From the NCBI GenBank assembly GCA_020002185.1, contig CM034543.1, forward strand, positions 9,251,742 through 9,315,741: a DNA stretch of 64,000 nt, read 5' to 3'. The position numbers were made by a program, and so were the translations under genes. Source of the stretch: Paraescarpia echinospica (taxonomy: Eukaryota > Annelida > Polychaeta > Sabellida > Siboglinidae). Below, piece after piece: positions 46,330-58,811 of the stretch. Numbering within the stretch: position 1 is the stretch's first letter; the number at the start of each line of letters is the position of its first letter. The notes beneath the pieces were generated by a model that was given only the letters and a program-made list of their open reading frames with translations, searched no databases and was not told the origin of the DNA.

Positions 46330-46839
46330 TGTGTGTGTGCGTGTGTGTGTGTGTTGTGTGCGTGTGTATGTTTCTAATTCAGATTCAGATGTGAGTGTAT
46401 GCACGTGCTTATATTCCTTCGTGTTTGTGAATATGCAGAATCTTATCAAATGCGCACAACATTAACTGTACATTTGCATTAGAATTAAGCACGCAGAATA
46501 GTACAATAGCTACATATTTAAATGTTAAAAATATTATAAAAGCAATGCATTGAGAGCGCACCAAATTGCATATGAAATAATTTACAATTTAATAAGTAAA
46601 ATGGGAGAAAATGGGAGTCTTATTCCAACATATATAATATTGAGTATTATTGATGTTTGTATAGTATCTCCTAAATTACTATGAAATGACGTTGCTATCG
46701 GAGTGTCATTTTTGTTTTGCAGTTCTTCCGTCAGAAAGCGATAGAGGATTATCATTTGTACGTGGCCAATTTCAATGAGGACGCGTGGAACAACTGCTTC
46801 GATCCCATTATCAAAGCAATCACAGCACGTTTACTTTGA
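45786..46839 (+). CDS. Extracellular-type globin B, exons 2 and 3
   Basis: Exon 2 (45786-46002, after TTTCCAG, before GTGAGT) and exon 3 (46723-46839, after TTTTGCAG, ending TGA) join in phase 0 over a 720-bp intron. From the first whole codon: Pro6 (C2), Phe12 (CD1), His28 (distal, E7), His60 (proximal, F8). Exon 3 has NFNEDAWNNCF with the conserved Cys. No Cys in exon 2. Exon 1 is not seen in the preceding 1.8 kb; it may be farther upstream or lost. Intron positions correspond to the two conserved globin introns (B12.2-like and G7.0). The protein differs from globin A by several substitutions, with key haem residues kept. Poly(A) signal ATTAAA at 46901. Confidence 0.87.
46144..46370. repeat. 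GT/GTGC-rich tract in the globin B intron
   Basis: Runs of GTGC and GT repeats. Present also at 53455-53681. Confidence 0.92.
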
Positions 46840-47489
46840 GTTTCATTGTATGGAGTTTTTGTTTAAATGTAGATGTATCGTCAACAAAGATCTATGCGTA
46901 ATTAAACATATTCCCTATCACCATCTCGACATCTCGTGGAAGCAATTAAAGAGAGAACTCCAAGATAACTATTTCCCTCAGGCAGTATTGTTTTTTAGCG
47001 GAGTTGCATACGCACCTTTCTAAACCCAGGCCTTCGGGTCCGTACGTATCGATTCACGGGGTTGTATCAACTGATTTGTTTGTATTAAGCAACCACATAA
47101 CCTATGTTCTCTCAAGTGCGCAAGACTGCGACGTAATCGTTATCAGGACATCGGGATAACAGGCCCGAAGTGCAATCTGATTAAGATGTCAATGCCCCAT
47201 GGCATCCATTAGTCAGGGAGCGTATGTGAACCCGTGCGAATGCAGGGGTGAAGGCACGTCATCGGTGTAGGAGGCTAAAGGGAACCCAAGTGGAAAACAA
47301 AACGCCTTCTATGAGGTCTGGGAATATATATAGTCATTTTACGAGTGACGTGCGAAACGCTATGTCAGCGACGTATAATGAGGATTTGAACTCTTTTCAC
47401 CCAGACCCCCGTTGTCAAGGTAACAAACATAATGGTTGTCGTATATATATAAATATACTATAATTGCGAACGGTCTCCAGTTATACCTG

Positions 47490-48260
47490 AATCGGGTAAG
47501 ATTATACCAATGTAACTATTACGTTGGGTTTGACTAGCGTTATGCTACTTAAACATAAAATTTTAAAATATGTGTAAATTATACGTATACAATTCTCTTA
47601 ATGAAACGCATTGAATATTTGTTCACCGATATGTTAACCGTTTAGTCGGAAAACATTGATATATACACCCAAAAATACATACGTACATAAATACATACGT
47701 ACATACGTATGTATGTACATGTATACAACGCCTCGAGGGGGTGTAAATGGAGGTTTTTGGAGAACCTCAGCCAACCCCCAATATTCAACGCGTTCCAATC
47801 AGAAATTGTGTATACCCTTTTAACGAATATTTATTACGACATCCGTTTTTTTCTACGCTGTAATATTACTCTTTTTATGTGTCACCAGTAGCAGTTAGAT
47901 TTTGCTAAGGGAAGGGAAATAATGCAAACTTTCCCGCTTCTGGGTTGTTATCTATGCGTATGAACCAAGCAGAATAACAACATACTGCAATGCTTATTGC
48001 GACAGCAATTTATTCCGTTTATTACAACACCCGGGCCTTGTATGTTACTTAGGAATTCCTATTTAGTAGTAATATATCATTACCATCGTATTTGTGTTTA
48101 TAAATAATCATCAGTTGAGTGTTAGATATTTTTCCAAGTGAAATATATATTATTATTTATAATATGAATATACGTTATTTTAATAAAACCATTATACATA
48201 TTATCCTAATATCATAATTATATACATTTGAAATATTACTATGTGGTAATGTAATAACAT
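47490..48260. other. A+T-rich region without a gene
   Basis: Contains a palindromic ATAC/GTAT simple repeat at 47673-47730 (copy 2 at 54984-55041). Otherwise featureless. Confidence 0.5.
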
Positions 48261-48269
48261 GAATCAAAG

Positions 48270-50135
48270 TAGGCCCTACCGTAGGCTTCACGAATATTCA
48301 TCATCTTGCCACGTTGAACCGTATCAAATGCTCTTTGGAAGTCTACGAATGTCATAATTGCAGGAAGATGCTTTGCTCTAATTCCTTCAATCAACATTCT
48401 CAGGGTTAGTATATGACCTACTGTTGTCCTTCCTGTCCGGTATCCATTCTAATTGTCTTTGGGGTGGTGGTCAATTTCAGGACGTATTATGTTCAATATC
48501 ATCCTGTTGAATATCTTTGCCACAATGGAGCTCAGGCTAATGTCCCTATAATTCCCTGCTATGCTTAAATCGCCATTCTTAGGTATTGGAATAATGTTCA
48601 GAAATGTCCGCTGCATCGGTATTTCCCTTCAATCAAAGCTTTGTTGCAATACTTTAGTATGATACCGTCCACATCGCAGTGTTTTAGCACTTCAGGTGGC
48701 ATACCATCATCCCCGCAGCTCTTTCCATCATTCTGGGATTTATTGGCCTTCTCATACTCGTCTCTTTCAAAAGGTCCTTCCTTGATGTTGATATTTATGA
48801 TTACAGGTTGGATCTCTTCATCATCATCTTCTATGTCTGGTGAACGAACTGCCCAGTAGTTTGTGGAAGTGATCGTAACAGTTTTCCACCCTTTGTTCTG
48901 CACTTTAGCCCTATAATTGTCCTTTACAAGCTGTCTTTGTACCACTTATCTGGATTATAAACTTCCAGCTCTGGCCGTGTCTTCCATTAATGTGTGCATT
49001 TTCGACTTTAGCAACGGTGCTGCAAAGTTATTCCTCCTGCACAATGTCACAGGCTGTCTCATGTTCTTCTTGGCCTGCTCATATCTCACTCTGTTGTCAG
49101 CTGCACAGTTTTGCTGGTAGACCCTATATGCCTCTTCAAATTTCTCTCTGGCTGATGTTACTCGCGGATCATGTTAGTATATTTTCTTTTTCTGTTTCTT
49201 ACTGACAGGAGTAATTTTCTCTGTCGCAGCTCTATTTGCTGAAATGGAATGCTCATATCGCTCCGTTTCTGTTGCATCTCTCCAAGTGTTTCCTGGCGTA
49301 CTTTGGTAATGTTGTCCATTATTCGTTTACCGAAAGATTCTCTTTTGGCAAATCTGCGAATTTCTCTTCTAGATTATGTTGGAGCTGAAGGCTGACGTTT
49401 GTGTCTTTCAGTTTGCCCACATCTAGCCTCCTCCTTGTAGGGTGTTGTTTCCGGTGTTATGGTGCGATTTGAATTGCTACTTTGACAAGGATTATCATGT
49501 TGTCAGTCCAACAAGGTGTAGAGCCACGCATTGCTTTAGTAATGAGGACATCTGCACGATAACGTTGACGCGTGATGACATAGTCAATCAGATGCCAATG
49601 TTTTGACCTTGGATGCATTGATGACTTTTTGAACTTATTTTTCTTGCGATAGGTGGTATGTATGATTAGCAGCTCGAGTTCTACACATTTTCTGAGTAGT
49701 AGCACCCCACTGTTATTTATGTTTCCTGCCACATGTCTTCCAATTACACCTTCTCATAGGTCTGCATTTTTTTCTATACGAGCGTTGAAATATCCAAGAA
49801 AGAAACCCTTGTCATATGCTAGTATAGATCCAAGGATGAAATCAAGGGCAGAAGGCTCCAGTCTCAGCGTCATTAACCTTTCAGTTATTCCAACTGGTAG
49901 TTCAGATAGTTCAGTGGTAATTGCGTTCCTTACTGCAAATTCCTCGCCATGTATTCTTGGTTCGTCATTTGCAGTTCCTATCCAGAAGAAAATGTTGTCT
50001 TTTTCAGTGGCCTTCAGCAAATCTGGTTTCTATCAAAGCAGCAATGTCAATGCCGGAGCTGGTTAGATCCATGGCTACAATAGCTGTCCGACGTTCAGGA
50101 CGATTGCTGTCCTTTTTTATTTGAGCGTTCTGACG
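48270..50135 (-). mobile_element. RTE-like LINE relic (copy 1)
   Basis: Minus-strand frames read, in order from 50020: TEKDNIFFWIG and ELPVGITERLMTLRLEPSA (endonuclease N-half), GYFNARIEKNADL, then AGNINNSGVLLLRKC, SMHPRSKHWHLIDYVITRQR and WTDNM (endonuclease C-half). These match the endonuclease of RTE-type elements. RT fingers follow at 48945-48598 (GKSCGDDGMPPEVLKH) and, further left, NYRDISLSSIVAKIFNRMIL and TFVDFQRAFDTV in other frames near 48570 and 48350. The element lacks catalytic motif C and has a deletion inside the endonuclease. Confidence 0.82.
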
Positions 50136-50139
50136 TTCC

Positions 50140-51501
50140 ATGCAGCGATGCTCAGGCGCTGGATGTGTTTATGTTTGGCAGTAGAGCGTGTCCATACATC
50201 TGCGGGTCATGTCTGCCGCAGATAACAGGAACAGTTCCTCCGGAGGTTTCTGTCGGAGACCTCACCCGTAACCTTTAGCTAAAGATCCTACACTGCGTGG
50301 CAGACGTTGTTCGGTTAGTTTCTAGTGTGCCGAAAAGTCCACACATAGCCAGAGCCCTGTCTGTTTAAAACAGACTATGCCAAGGAAAGTAAGGTTTGGC
50401 TTGTGCGGGAGAAGCCCTGTATTACTATAAGGCTTGTGTGCGCTTTCAACGCACGTCCTGCACCAGACCAGTAACAAACCGACGAAGCTAAATTGGGTAT
50501 GAAAAACAAGGTCTTCTCCCGGTTGGAGCTTTACACTCAGTCGCGCATTCACTCGCCAATATACTGTCCCCGTCAGGTCGATGTGTAAGCGGCATAGATA
50601 GTTTGTCAATCAACTGCTCTGATAAATGTTTATGGTATTCTAAATAAGTGGGACGCCAACTTAAGCGAAGAATATGGGGCAAAGCCTAATTGTGTGGGAG
50701 TATATAATGACAATAAGGTGTACAAGGAAAATATATAAACAACAGGGACTAAAACACCTTATAGGGGGATGAAACGCTTGAACTGCCGCAGCCCAAACAT
50801 AAGAACATATCATTTACAGTACATGTCATGATGATTTTATGTGAACAGCACCATGGTACATTTTCAAAAAAAATTCAAACATGCCCAACATCGGGACTGT
50901 CTAGCGGCGTTTGGTTTGAGTAACGAGGTACCACGACCGGCCGCACACGATCGTTCAATAGGCGACGCAGCATAGATCCCAGAAAAACCGACGAAACACA
51001 TACAAAAACATTAAATTAGAGATTCCTGTTGTGAAGTAACATTCTGGAAGTTATCAGAATGGTCTGGTTGATCACTATCTCTCGGAACTGTTCAGTTTCC
51101 GGAAACCTCTAACATAAGGCAAATGCTTCTTTGTAAACACTAGCAAAACCAGCCGTCACCTGCCGTGAAAGTAATATTTAAAAAATGTTGAAAGAAACAC
51201 AGATCATCGTTACATAAACACCATAAGGCGTTCGCAGATACTCGTTGTTTGTTCAAAATGACGAAGGTCGGAGAGAATGTGATGTTAACGTCAATCGATA
51301 GGCCCTAGTCGTGGTAGTGTAGAATTGTTACAAATATTCTCATAGCTATGTTATTTGAATGAGGGTAGACATAACCATTATTGTGTCTGTTTCTACTCCA
51401 TGATGCCTGATGCTAAGTCTGTGACGCAGGTATCGTTTTTCTTTCCTATTCCGTGTGTCCTACAATTGTTAGGTTACGTGCACATTATATTTAAAGTTCA
51501 G
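50140..51501. other. Region without a supported gene
   Basis: The first part (to about 50600) may be 5' flank of the RTE relic. Nothing else is recognisable. Confidence 0.45.
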
Positions 51502-51833
51502 AACCGTTAAGGAACGAACTGATTTACCCAATAAGAATGTCATCAGATATAAGGGGTATTTTAAAAAGATATAAATATGATGTCCTACTCTAGGGGTCGT
51601 TGATTATTCACTGAAAACTTGGCGCTCGAGGTTCAAGCAGTCTAAGACGGAAACCTTAACATACACACGCAAGCTCCATTACAGTAAGATAGCAACTGGG
51701 ATTTATGGGTGCGGAGTCCAGAGAATACAACGAATGACAATGACACTATTGTCCCTTGGAGGGAAATTCATGTGGAGTGTCAGATCATAAAACTTAAAAC
51801 AAAGGTACAAGCAATACAAAAGGATATCAAATG
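51502..51833 (+). repeat. Dispersed repeat, left part, cut by the gap
   Basis: Identical by eye to 58812-59144 and clearly related to 10370-10710. Confidence 0.85.
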
Positions 51834-52833
51834 NNNNNNNNNNNNNNNNNNNNNNNNNNNNNNNNNNNNNNNNNNNNNNNNNNNNNNNNNNNNNNNNNNN
51901 NNNNNNNNNNNNNNNNNNNNNNNNNNNNNNNNNNNNNNNNNNNNNNNNNNNNNNNNNNNNNNNNNNNNNNNNNNNNNNNNNNNNNNNNNNNNNNNNNNNN
52001 NNNNNNNNNNNNNNNNNNNNNNNNNNNNNNNNNNNNNNNNNNNNNNNNNNNNNNNNNNNNNNNNNNNNNNNNNNNNNNNNNNNNNNNNNNNNNNNNNNNN
52101 NNNNNNNNNNNNNNNNNNNNNNNNNNNNNNNNNNNNNNNNNNNNNNNNNNNNNNNNNNNNNNNNNNNNNNNNNNNNNNNNNNNNNNNNNNNNNNNNNNNN
52201 NNNNNNNNNNNNNNNNNNNNNNNNNNNNNNNNNNNNNNNNNNNNNNNNNNNNNNNNNNNNNNNNNNNNNNNNNNNNNNNNNNNNNNNNNNNNNNNNNNNN
52301 NNNNNNNNNNNNNNNNNNNNNNNNNNNNNNNNNNNNNNNNNNNNNNNNNNNNNNNNNNNNNNNNNNNNNNNNNNNNNNNNNNNNNNNNNNNNNNNNNNNN
52401 NNNNNNNNNNNNNNNNNNNNNNNNNNNNNNNNNNNNNNNNNNNNNNNNNNNNNNNNNNNNNNNNNNNNNNNNNNNNNNNNNNNNNNNNNNNNNNNNNNNN
52501 NNNNNNNNNNNNNNNNNNNNNNNNNNNNNNNNNNNNNNNNNNNNNNNNNNNNNNNNNNNNNNNNNNNNNNNNNNNNNNNNNNNNNNNNNNNNNNNNNNNN
52601 NNNNNNNNNNNNNNNNNNNNNNNNNNNNNNNNNNNNNNNNNNNNNNNNNNNNNNNNNNNNNNNNNNNNNNNNNNNNNNNNNNNNNNNNNNNNNNNNNNNN
52701 NNNNNNNNNNNNNNNNNNNNNNNNNNNNNNNNNNNNNNNNNNNNNNNNNNNNNNNNNNNNNNNNNNNNNNNNNNNNNNNNNNNNNNNNNNNNNNNNNNNN
52801 NNNNNNNNNNNNNNNNNNNNNNNNNNNNNNNNN
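51834..52833. other. Assembly gap of exactly 1000 N
   Basis: A round-number run of N, the usual placeholder between scaffolded contigs of unknown spacing. Open frames crossing it are artefacts. Confidence 0.99.
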
Positions 52834-53096
52834 TTGGTCCTTCAACATTATTGTTCATCCCCATGTCACGTGGCTGGATGAATGAAAACCTGGGGGTATC
52901 AACAATACTGGATTTATATAAACCAGTCGATTTTCAACGGAAATTGTATTATAGACGAATGCTTACCTTTTTGGATAGTGAGGTTGTTGGAATCAACAAG
53001 TAATTCTGTCAAGAAGAGACGTGTAAAGAAAACATATCTTATATATTATTACATTGTCATTTAACGTATATTAAAACGGCGTACTGGACTTTCCAG

Positions 53097-53477
53097 ATTA
53101 ATGGAGAAGTACCCTGCCACGAAGGCTCTTTTCGCCAATGTCAACGTTGACAAAATCCACAGTCCAGAATTTGGGGCTCACGCATTACGTGTGGCTAACG
53201 GTAATAATTTGTCTCTACTCGCATTACACAACCCAGACGTTCTCGAGGAAATCATTTCGCATATGGCGGCTCAGCACGCGGCGATAGACGGGGTCAAGGC
53301 AGAATACTTCGACGTGAGTAGATTTATCCTCGTGAGCAATGGGTGGTAGTAGAACTGCAATGACGCTGGCACATCTTATGAATCTCGAACTAAATCAGTA
53401 CACACCGACGTCTGGCATGAGATGCACTTATAAAGATCCAAATTTACATAATTAGTGAGTGTGTGTGTGTGTGTTTG

Positions 53478-53513
<36 letters not shown>

Positions 53514-53591
53514 TATGTGTGGTAGCGGATGTGCTTGCGTCCAAACGTTCGTGCGTCATGCGGCTATGTGTGCGTGTGTCTGTGTGTGTGA

Positions 53592-53640
<49 letters not shown>

Positions 53641-54151
53641 TGTGTGTGTGCGTGTGTGTGTGTGTTGTGTGCGTGTGTATGTTTCTAATTCAGATTCAGA
53701 TGTGAGTGTATGCACGTGCTTATATTCCTTCGTGTTTGTGAATATGCAGAATCTTATCAAATGCGCACAACATTAACTGTACATTTGCATTAGAATTAAG
53801 CACGCAGAATAGTACAATAGCTACATATTTAAATGTTAAAAAATATTATAAAAGCAATGCATTGAGAGCGCACCAAATTGCATATGAAATAATTTACAAT
53901 TTAATAAGTAAAATGGGAGAAAATGGGAGTCTTATTCCAACATATATAATATTGAGTATTATTGATGTTTGTATAGTATCTCCTAAATTACTATGAAATG
54001 ACGTTGCTATCGGAGTGTAATTTTTGTTTTGCAGTTCTTCCGCCAGAAAGCGATAGAGGGTTATCATTTGTACGTGGGCAATTTCAATGAGGACGCGTGG
54101 AACAACTGCTTCGATCCCATTATCAAAGCAATCACAGCACGTTTACTTTGA
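53097..54151 (+). CDS. Extracellular-type globin C, exons 2 and 3 (probable allele of B)
   Basis: Exon 2 53097-53313 and exon 3 54035-54151, same splice sites and phase as globin B, intron 721 bp. Compared with B there are four amino-acid differences: His37 to Asn and Thr53 to Ile in exon 2, Asp to Gly (IEGYHL) and Ala to Gly (YVGNF) in exon 3. Proximal and distal His and the exon 3 Cys are unchanged. Its position beside the gap in a duplicated contig end suggests a second haplotype rather than another gene. Confidence 0.8.
53455..53681. repeat. GT/GTGC-rich tract in the globin C intron
   Basis: Same as 46144-46370 with no length change seen, which is notable for a microsatellite and fits recent common origin. 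Confidence 0.92.
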
Positions 54152-55580
54152 GTTTCATTGTATGGAGTTTTTGTTTAAATGTAGATGTAATGTCAACAAA
54201 GATCTATGCGTAATTAAACATATTCCCTATCACCATCTCGACATCTCGTGGAAGCAATTAAAGAGAGAACTCCAAGAGAAATACTTCCCTCAGGCAGTTT
54301 TGTTTTTTAGCGGAGTTGCATACGCACCTTTCTAAACCCAGGCCTTCGGGTCCGTACGTATCGATTCACGGGGTTGTATCAACTGATTTGTTTGTATTAA
54401 GCAACCACATAACCTATGTTCTCTCAAGTGCGCAAGACTGCGACGTAATCGTTATCAGGACATCGGGATAACAGGCCCGAAGTGCAATCTGATTAAGATG
54501 TCAATGCCCCATGGCATCCATTAGTCAGGGAGCGTATGTGATCCCGTGCGAATGCAGGGGTGAAGGCACGTCATCGGTGTAGGAGGCTAAAGGGAACCCA
54601 AATGGAAAACAAAACGTCTTGAGGTCTGGGAATATATATAGTCATTTTACGAGTGACGTGCGAAACGCTATGTCAGCGACGTATAATGAGGATTTGAACT
54701 CTTTTCACCCAGACCCCCGTTGTCAAGGTAACAAACATAATGGTTGTCGTATATATATATAAATATACTATAAGTGCGAACAGTCTCCAGTTATACCTGA
54801 ATCGGGTAAGATTATACCAATGTAACTATTACGTTGGGTTTGACTTGCGTTATGCTACTTAAACATTAAATTTTAAAATATGTGTAAATTATACGTATAC
54901 AATTCTCTTAATGAAACGCATTGAATATTTGTTCACCGATATGTTAACCGTTTAGTCGGAAAACATTGATATATACACCCAAAAATACATACGTACATAA
55001 ATACATACGTACATACGTATGTATGTACATGTATACAACGCCTCGAGGGGGTGTAAATGGAGGTTTTTGGAGAACCTCAGCCAACCCCCAATATTCAACG
55101 CGTTCCGATCAGAAATTGTATATACCCTTTTAACGAATATTTATTACGACATCCGTTTTTTATACGCTGTAATATTACTCTTTTTATGTGTCACCAGTAG
55201 CAGTTAGATTTTGCTAAGGGAAGGGAAATAATGCAAACTTTCCCGCTTCTGGGTTGTTATCTATGCGTATGAACCAAGCAGGATAACAACATACTGCAAT
55301 GCTTATTGCGACATAGCAATTTATTCAGTTTATTACAACACCCGGGCCTTGTATGTTACTTAGGAATTCCTATTTAGTAGTAATATATCATTACCATCGT
55401 ATTTGTGTTTATAAATAATCATCAGTTGAGTGTTAGATATTTTTCCAAGTGAAATATATATTATTATTTATAATATGAATATACGTTATTTTAATAAAAC
55501 CATTATACATATTATCCTAATATCATAATTATATACATTTGAAATATTACTATGTGGTAATGTAATAACATGAATCAAAG

Positions 55581-57446
55581 TAGGCCCTACCGTAGGCTTC
55601 ACGAATATTCATCATCTTGCCACGTTGAACCGTATCAAATGCTCTTTGGAAGTCTACGAATGTCATAATTGCAGGAAGATGCTTTGCTCTAATTCCTTCA
55701 ATCAACATTCTCAGGGTTAGTATATGACCTACTGTTGTCCTTCCTGTCCGGTATCCATTCTAATTGTCTTTGGGGTGGTGGTCAATTTCAGGACGTATTA
55801 TGTTCAATATCATCCTGTTGAATATCTTTGCCACAATGGAGCTCAGGCTAATGTCCCTATAATTCCCTGCTATGCTTAAATCGCCATTCTTAGGTATTGG
55901 AATAATGTTCAGAAATGTCCGCTGCATCGGTATTTCCCTTCAATCAAAGCTTTGTTGCAATACTTTAGTATGATACCGTCCACATCGCAGTGTTTTAGCA
56001 CTTCAGGTGGCATACCATCATCCCCGCAGCTCTTTCCATCATTCTGGGATTTATTGGCCTTCTCATACTCGTCTCTTTCAAAAGGTCCTTCCTTGATGTT
56101 GATATTTATGATTACAGGTTGGATCTCTTCATCATCATCTTCTATGTCTGGTGAACGAACTGCCCAGTAGTTTGTGGAAGTGATCGTAACAGTTTTCCAC
56201 CCTTTGTTCTGCACTTTAGCCCTATAATTGTCCTTTACAAGCTGTCTTTGTACCACTTATCTGGATTATAAACTTCCAGCTCTGGCCGTGTCTTCCATTA
56301 ATGTGTGCATTTTCGACTTTAGCAACGGTGCTGCAAAGTTATTCCTCCTGCACAATGTCACAGGCTGTCTCATGTTCTTCTTGGCCTGCTCATATCTCAC
56401 TCTGTTGTCAGCTGCACAGTTTTGCTGGTAGACCCTATATGCCTCTTCAAATTTCTCTCTGGCTGATGTTACTCGCGGATCATGTTAGTATATTTTCTTT
56501 TTCTGTTTCTTACTGACAGGAGTAATTTTCTCTGTCGCAGCTCTATTTGCTGAAATGGAATGCTCATATCGCTCCGTTTCTGTTGCATCTCTCCAAGTGT
56601 TTCCTGGCGTACTTTGGTAATGTTGTCCATTATTCGTTTACCGAAAGATTCTCTTTTGGCAAATCTGCGAATTTCTCTTCTAGATTATGTTGGAGCTGAA
56701 GGCTGACGTTTGTGTCTTTCAGTTTGCCCACATCTAGCCTCCTCCTTGTAGGGTGTTGTTTCCGGTGTTATGGTGCGATTTGAATTGCTACTTTGACAAG
56801 GATTATCATGTTGTCAGTCCAACAAGGTGTAGAGCCACGCATTGCTTTAGTAATGAGGACATCTGCACGATAACGTTGACGCGTGATGACATAGTCAATC
56901 AGATGCCAATGTTTTGACCTTGGATGCATTGATGACTTTTTGAACTTATTTTTCTTGCGATAGGTGGTATGTATGATTAGCAGCTCGAGTTCTACACATT
57001 TTCTGAGTAGTAGCACCCCACTGTTATTTATGTTTCCTGCCACATGTCTTCCAATTACACCTTCTCATAGGTCTGCATTTTTTTCTATACGAGCGTTGAA
57101 ATATCCAAGAAAGAAACCCTTGTCATATGCTAGTATAGATCCAAGGATGAAATCAAGGGCAGAAGGCTCCAGTCTCAGCGTCATTAACCTTTCAGTTATT
57201 CCAACTGGTAGTTCAGATAGTTCAGTGGTAATTGCGTTCCTTACTGCAAATTCCTCGCCATGTATTCTTGGTTCGTCATTTGCAGTTCCTATCCAGAAGA
57301 AAATGTTGTCTTTTTCAGTGGCCTTCAGCAAATCTGGTTTCTATCAAAGCAGCAATGTCAATGCCGGAGCTGGTTAGATCCATGGCTACAATAGCTGTCC
57401 GACGTTCAGGACGATTGCTGTCCTTTTTTATTTGAGCGTTCTGACG
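55581..57446 (-). mobile_element. RTE-like LINE relic (copy 2)
   Basis: Same element as 48270-50135; all translated pieces are identical, with the same deletion and frame breaks. Confidence 0.82.
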
Positions 57447-58811
57447 TTCCATGCAGCGATGCTCAGGCGCTGGATGTGTTTATGTTTGGCAGTAGAGCGT
57501 GTCCATACATCTGCGGGTCATGTCTGCCGCAGATAACAGGAACAGTTCCTCCGGAGGTTTCTGTCGGAGACCTCACCCGTAACCTTTAGCTAAAGATCCT
57601 ACACTGCGTGGCAGACGTTGTTCGGTTAGTTTCTAGTGTGCCGAAAAGTCCACACATAGCCAGAGCCCTGTCTGTTTAAAACAGACTATGCCAAGGAAAG
57701 TAAGGTTTGGCTTGTGCGGGAGAAGCCCTGTATTACTATAAGGCTTGTGTGCGCTTTCAACGCACGTCCTGCACCAGACCAGTAACAAACCGACGAAGCT
57801 AAATTGGGTATGAAAAACAAGGTCTTCTCCCGGTTGGAGCTTTACACTCAGTCGCGCATTCACTCGCCAATATACTGTCCCCGTCAGGTCGATGTGTAAG
57901 CGGCATAGATAGTTTGTCAATCAACTGCTCTGATAAATGTTTATGGTATTCTAAATAAGTGGGACGCCAACTTAAGCGAAGAATATGGGGCAAAGCCTAA
58001 TTGTGTGGGAGTATATAATGACAATAAGGTGTACAAGGAAAATATATAAACAACAGGGACTAAAACACCTTATAGGGGGATGAAACGCTTGAACTGCCGC
58101 AGCCCAAACATAAGAACATATCATTTACAGTACATGTCATGATGATTTTATGTGAACAGCACCATGGTACATTTTCAAAAAAAATTCAAACATGCCCAAC
58201 ATCGGGACTGTCTAGCGGCGTTTGGTTTGAGTAACGAGGTACCACGACCGGCCGCACACGATCGTTCAATAGGCGACGCAGCATAGATCCCAGAAAAACC
58301 GACGAAACACATACAAAAACATTAAATTAGAGATTCCTGTTGTGAAGTAACATTCTGGAAGTTATCAGAATGGTCTGGTTGATCACTATCTCTCGGAACT
58401 GTTCAGTTTCCGGAAACCTCTAACATAAGGCAAATGCTTCTTTGTAAACACTAGCAAAACCAGCCGTCACCTGCCGTGAAAGTAATATTTAAAAAATGTT
58501 GAAAGAAACACAGATCATCGTTACATAAACACCATAAGGCGTTCGCAGATACTCGTTGTTTGTTCAAAATGACGAAGGTCGGAGAGAATGTGATGTTAAC
58601 GTCAATCGATAGGCCCTAGTCGTGGTAGTGTAGAATTGTTACAAATATTCTCATAGCTATGTTATTTGAATGAGGGTAGACATAACCATTATTGTGTCTG
58701 TTTCTACTCCATGATGCCTGATGCTAAGTCTGTGACGCAGGTATCGTTTTTCTTTCCTATTCCGTGTGTCCTACAATTGTTAGGTTACGTGCACATTATA
58801 TTTAAAGTTCA
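57447..58811. other. Region without a supported gene
   Basis: Duplicate of 50140-51501; nothing recognisable. Confidence 0.45.

Larger units (their letters stand above)
45523..51833 (+). repeat. 6.3-kb duplicate, copy 1
   Basis: Corresponds to 52834-59144 with an offset of 7311 (7310-7312 after small indels). Its right end is exactly the last base before the N run. Confidence 0.95.

Noticed and set aside
46141..46465. Cys/Val-rich and Thr/His-rich open frames, also at 27808-28131 and 53452-53776
   Set aside because: Translations of GT-rich simple repeats inside globin introns.
51703..53003. Open frames of 345-390 codons on both strands across 51.7-53.0 kb
   Set aside because: They consist almost entirely of translated N from the assembly gap.
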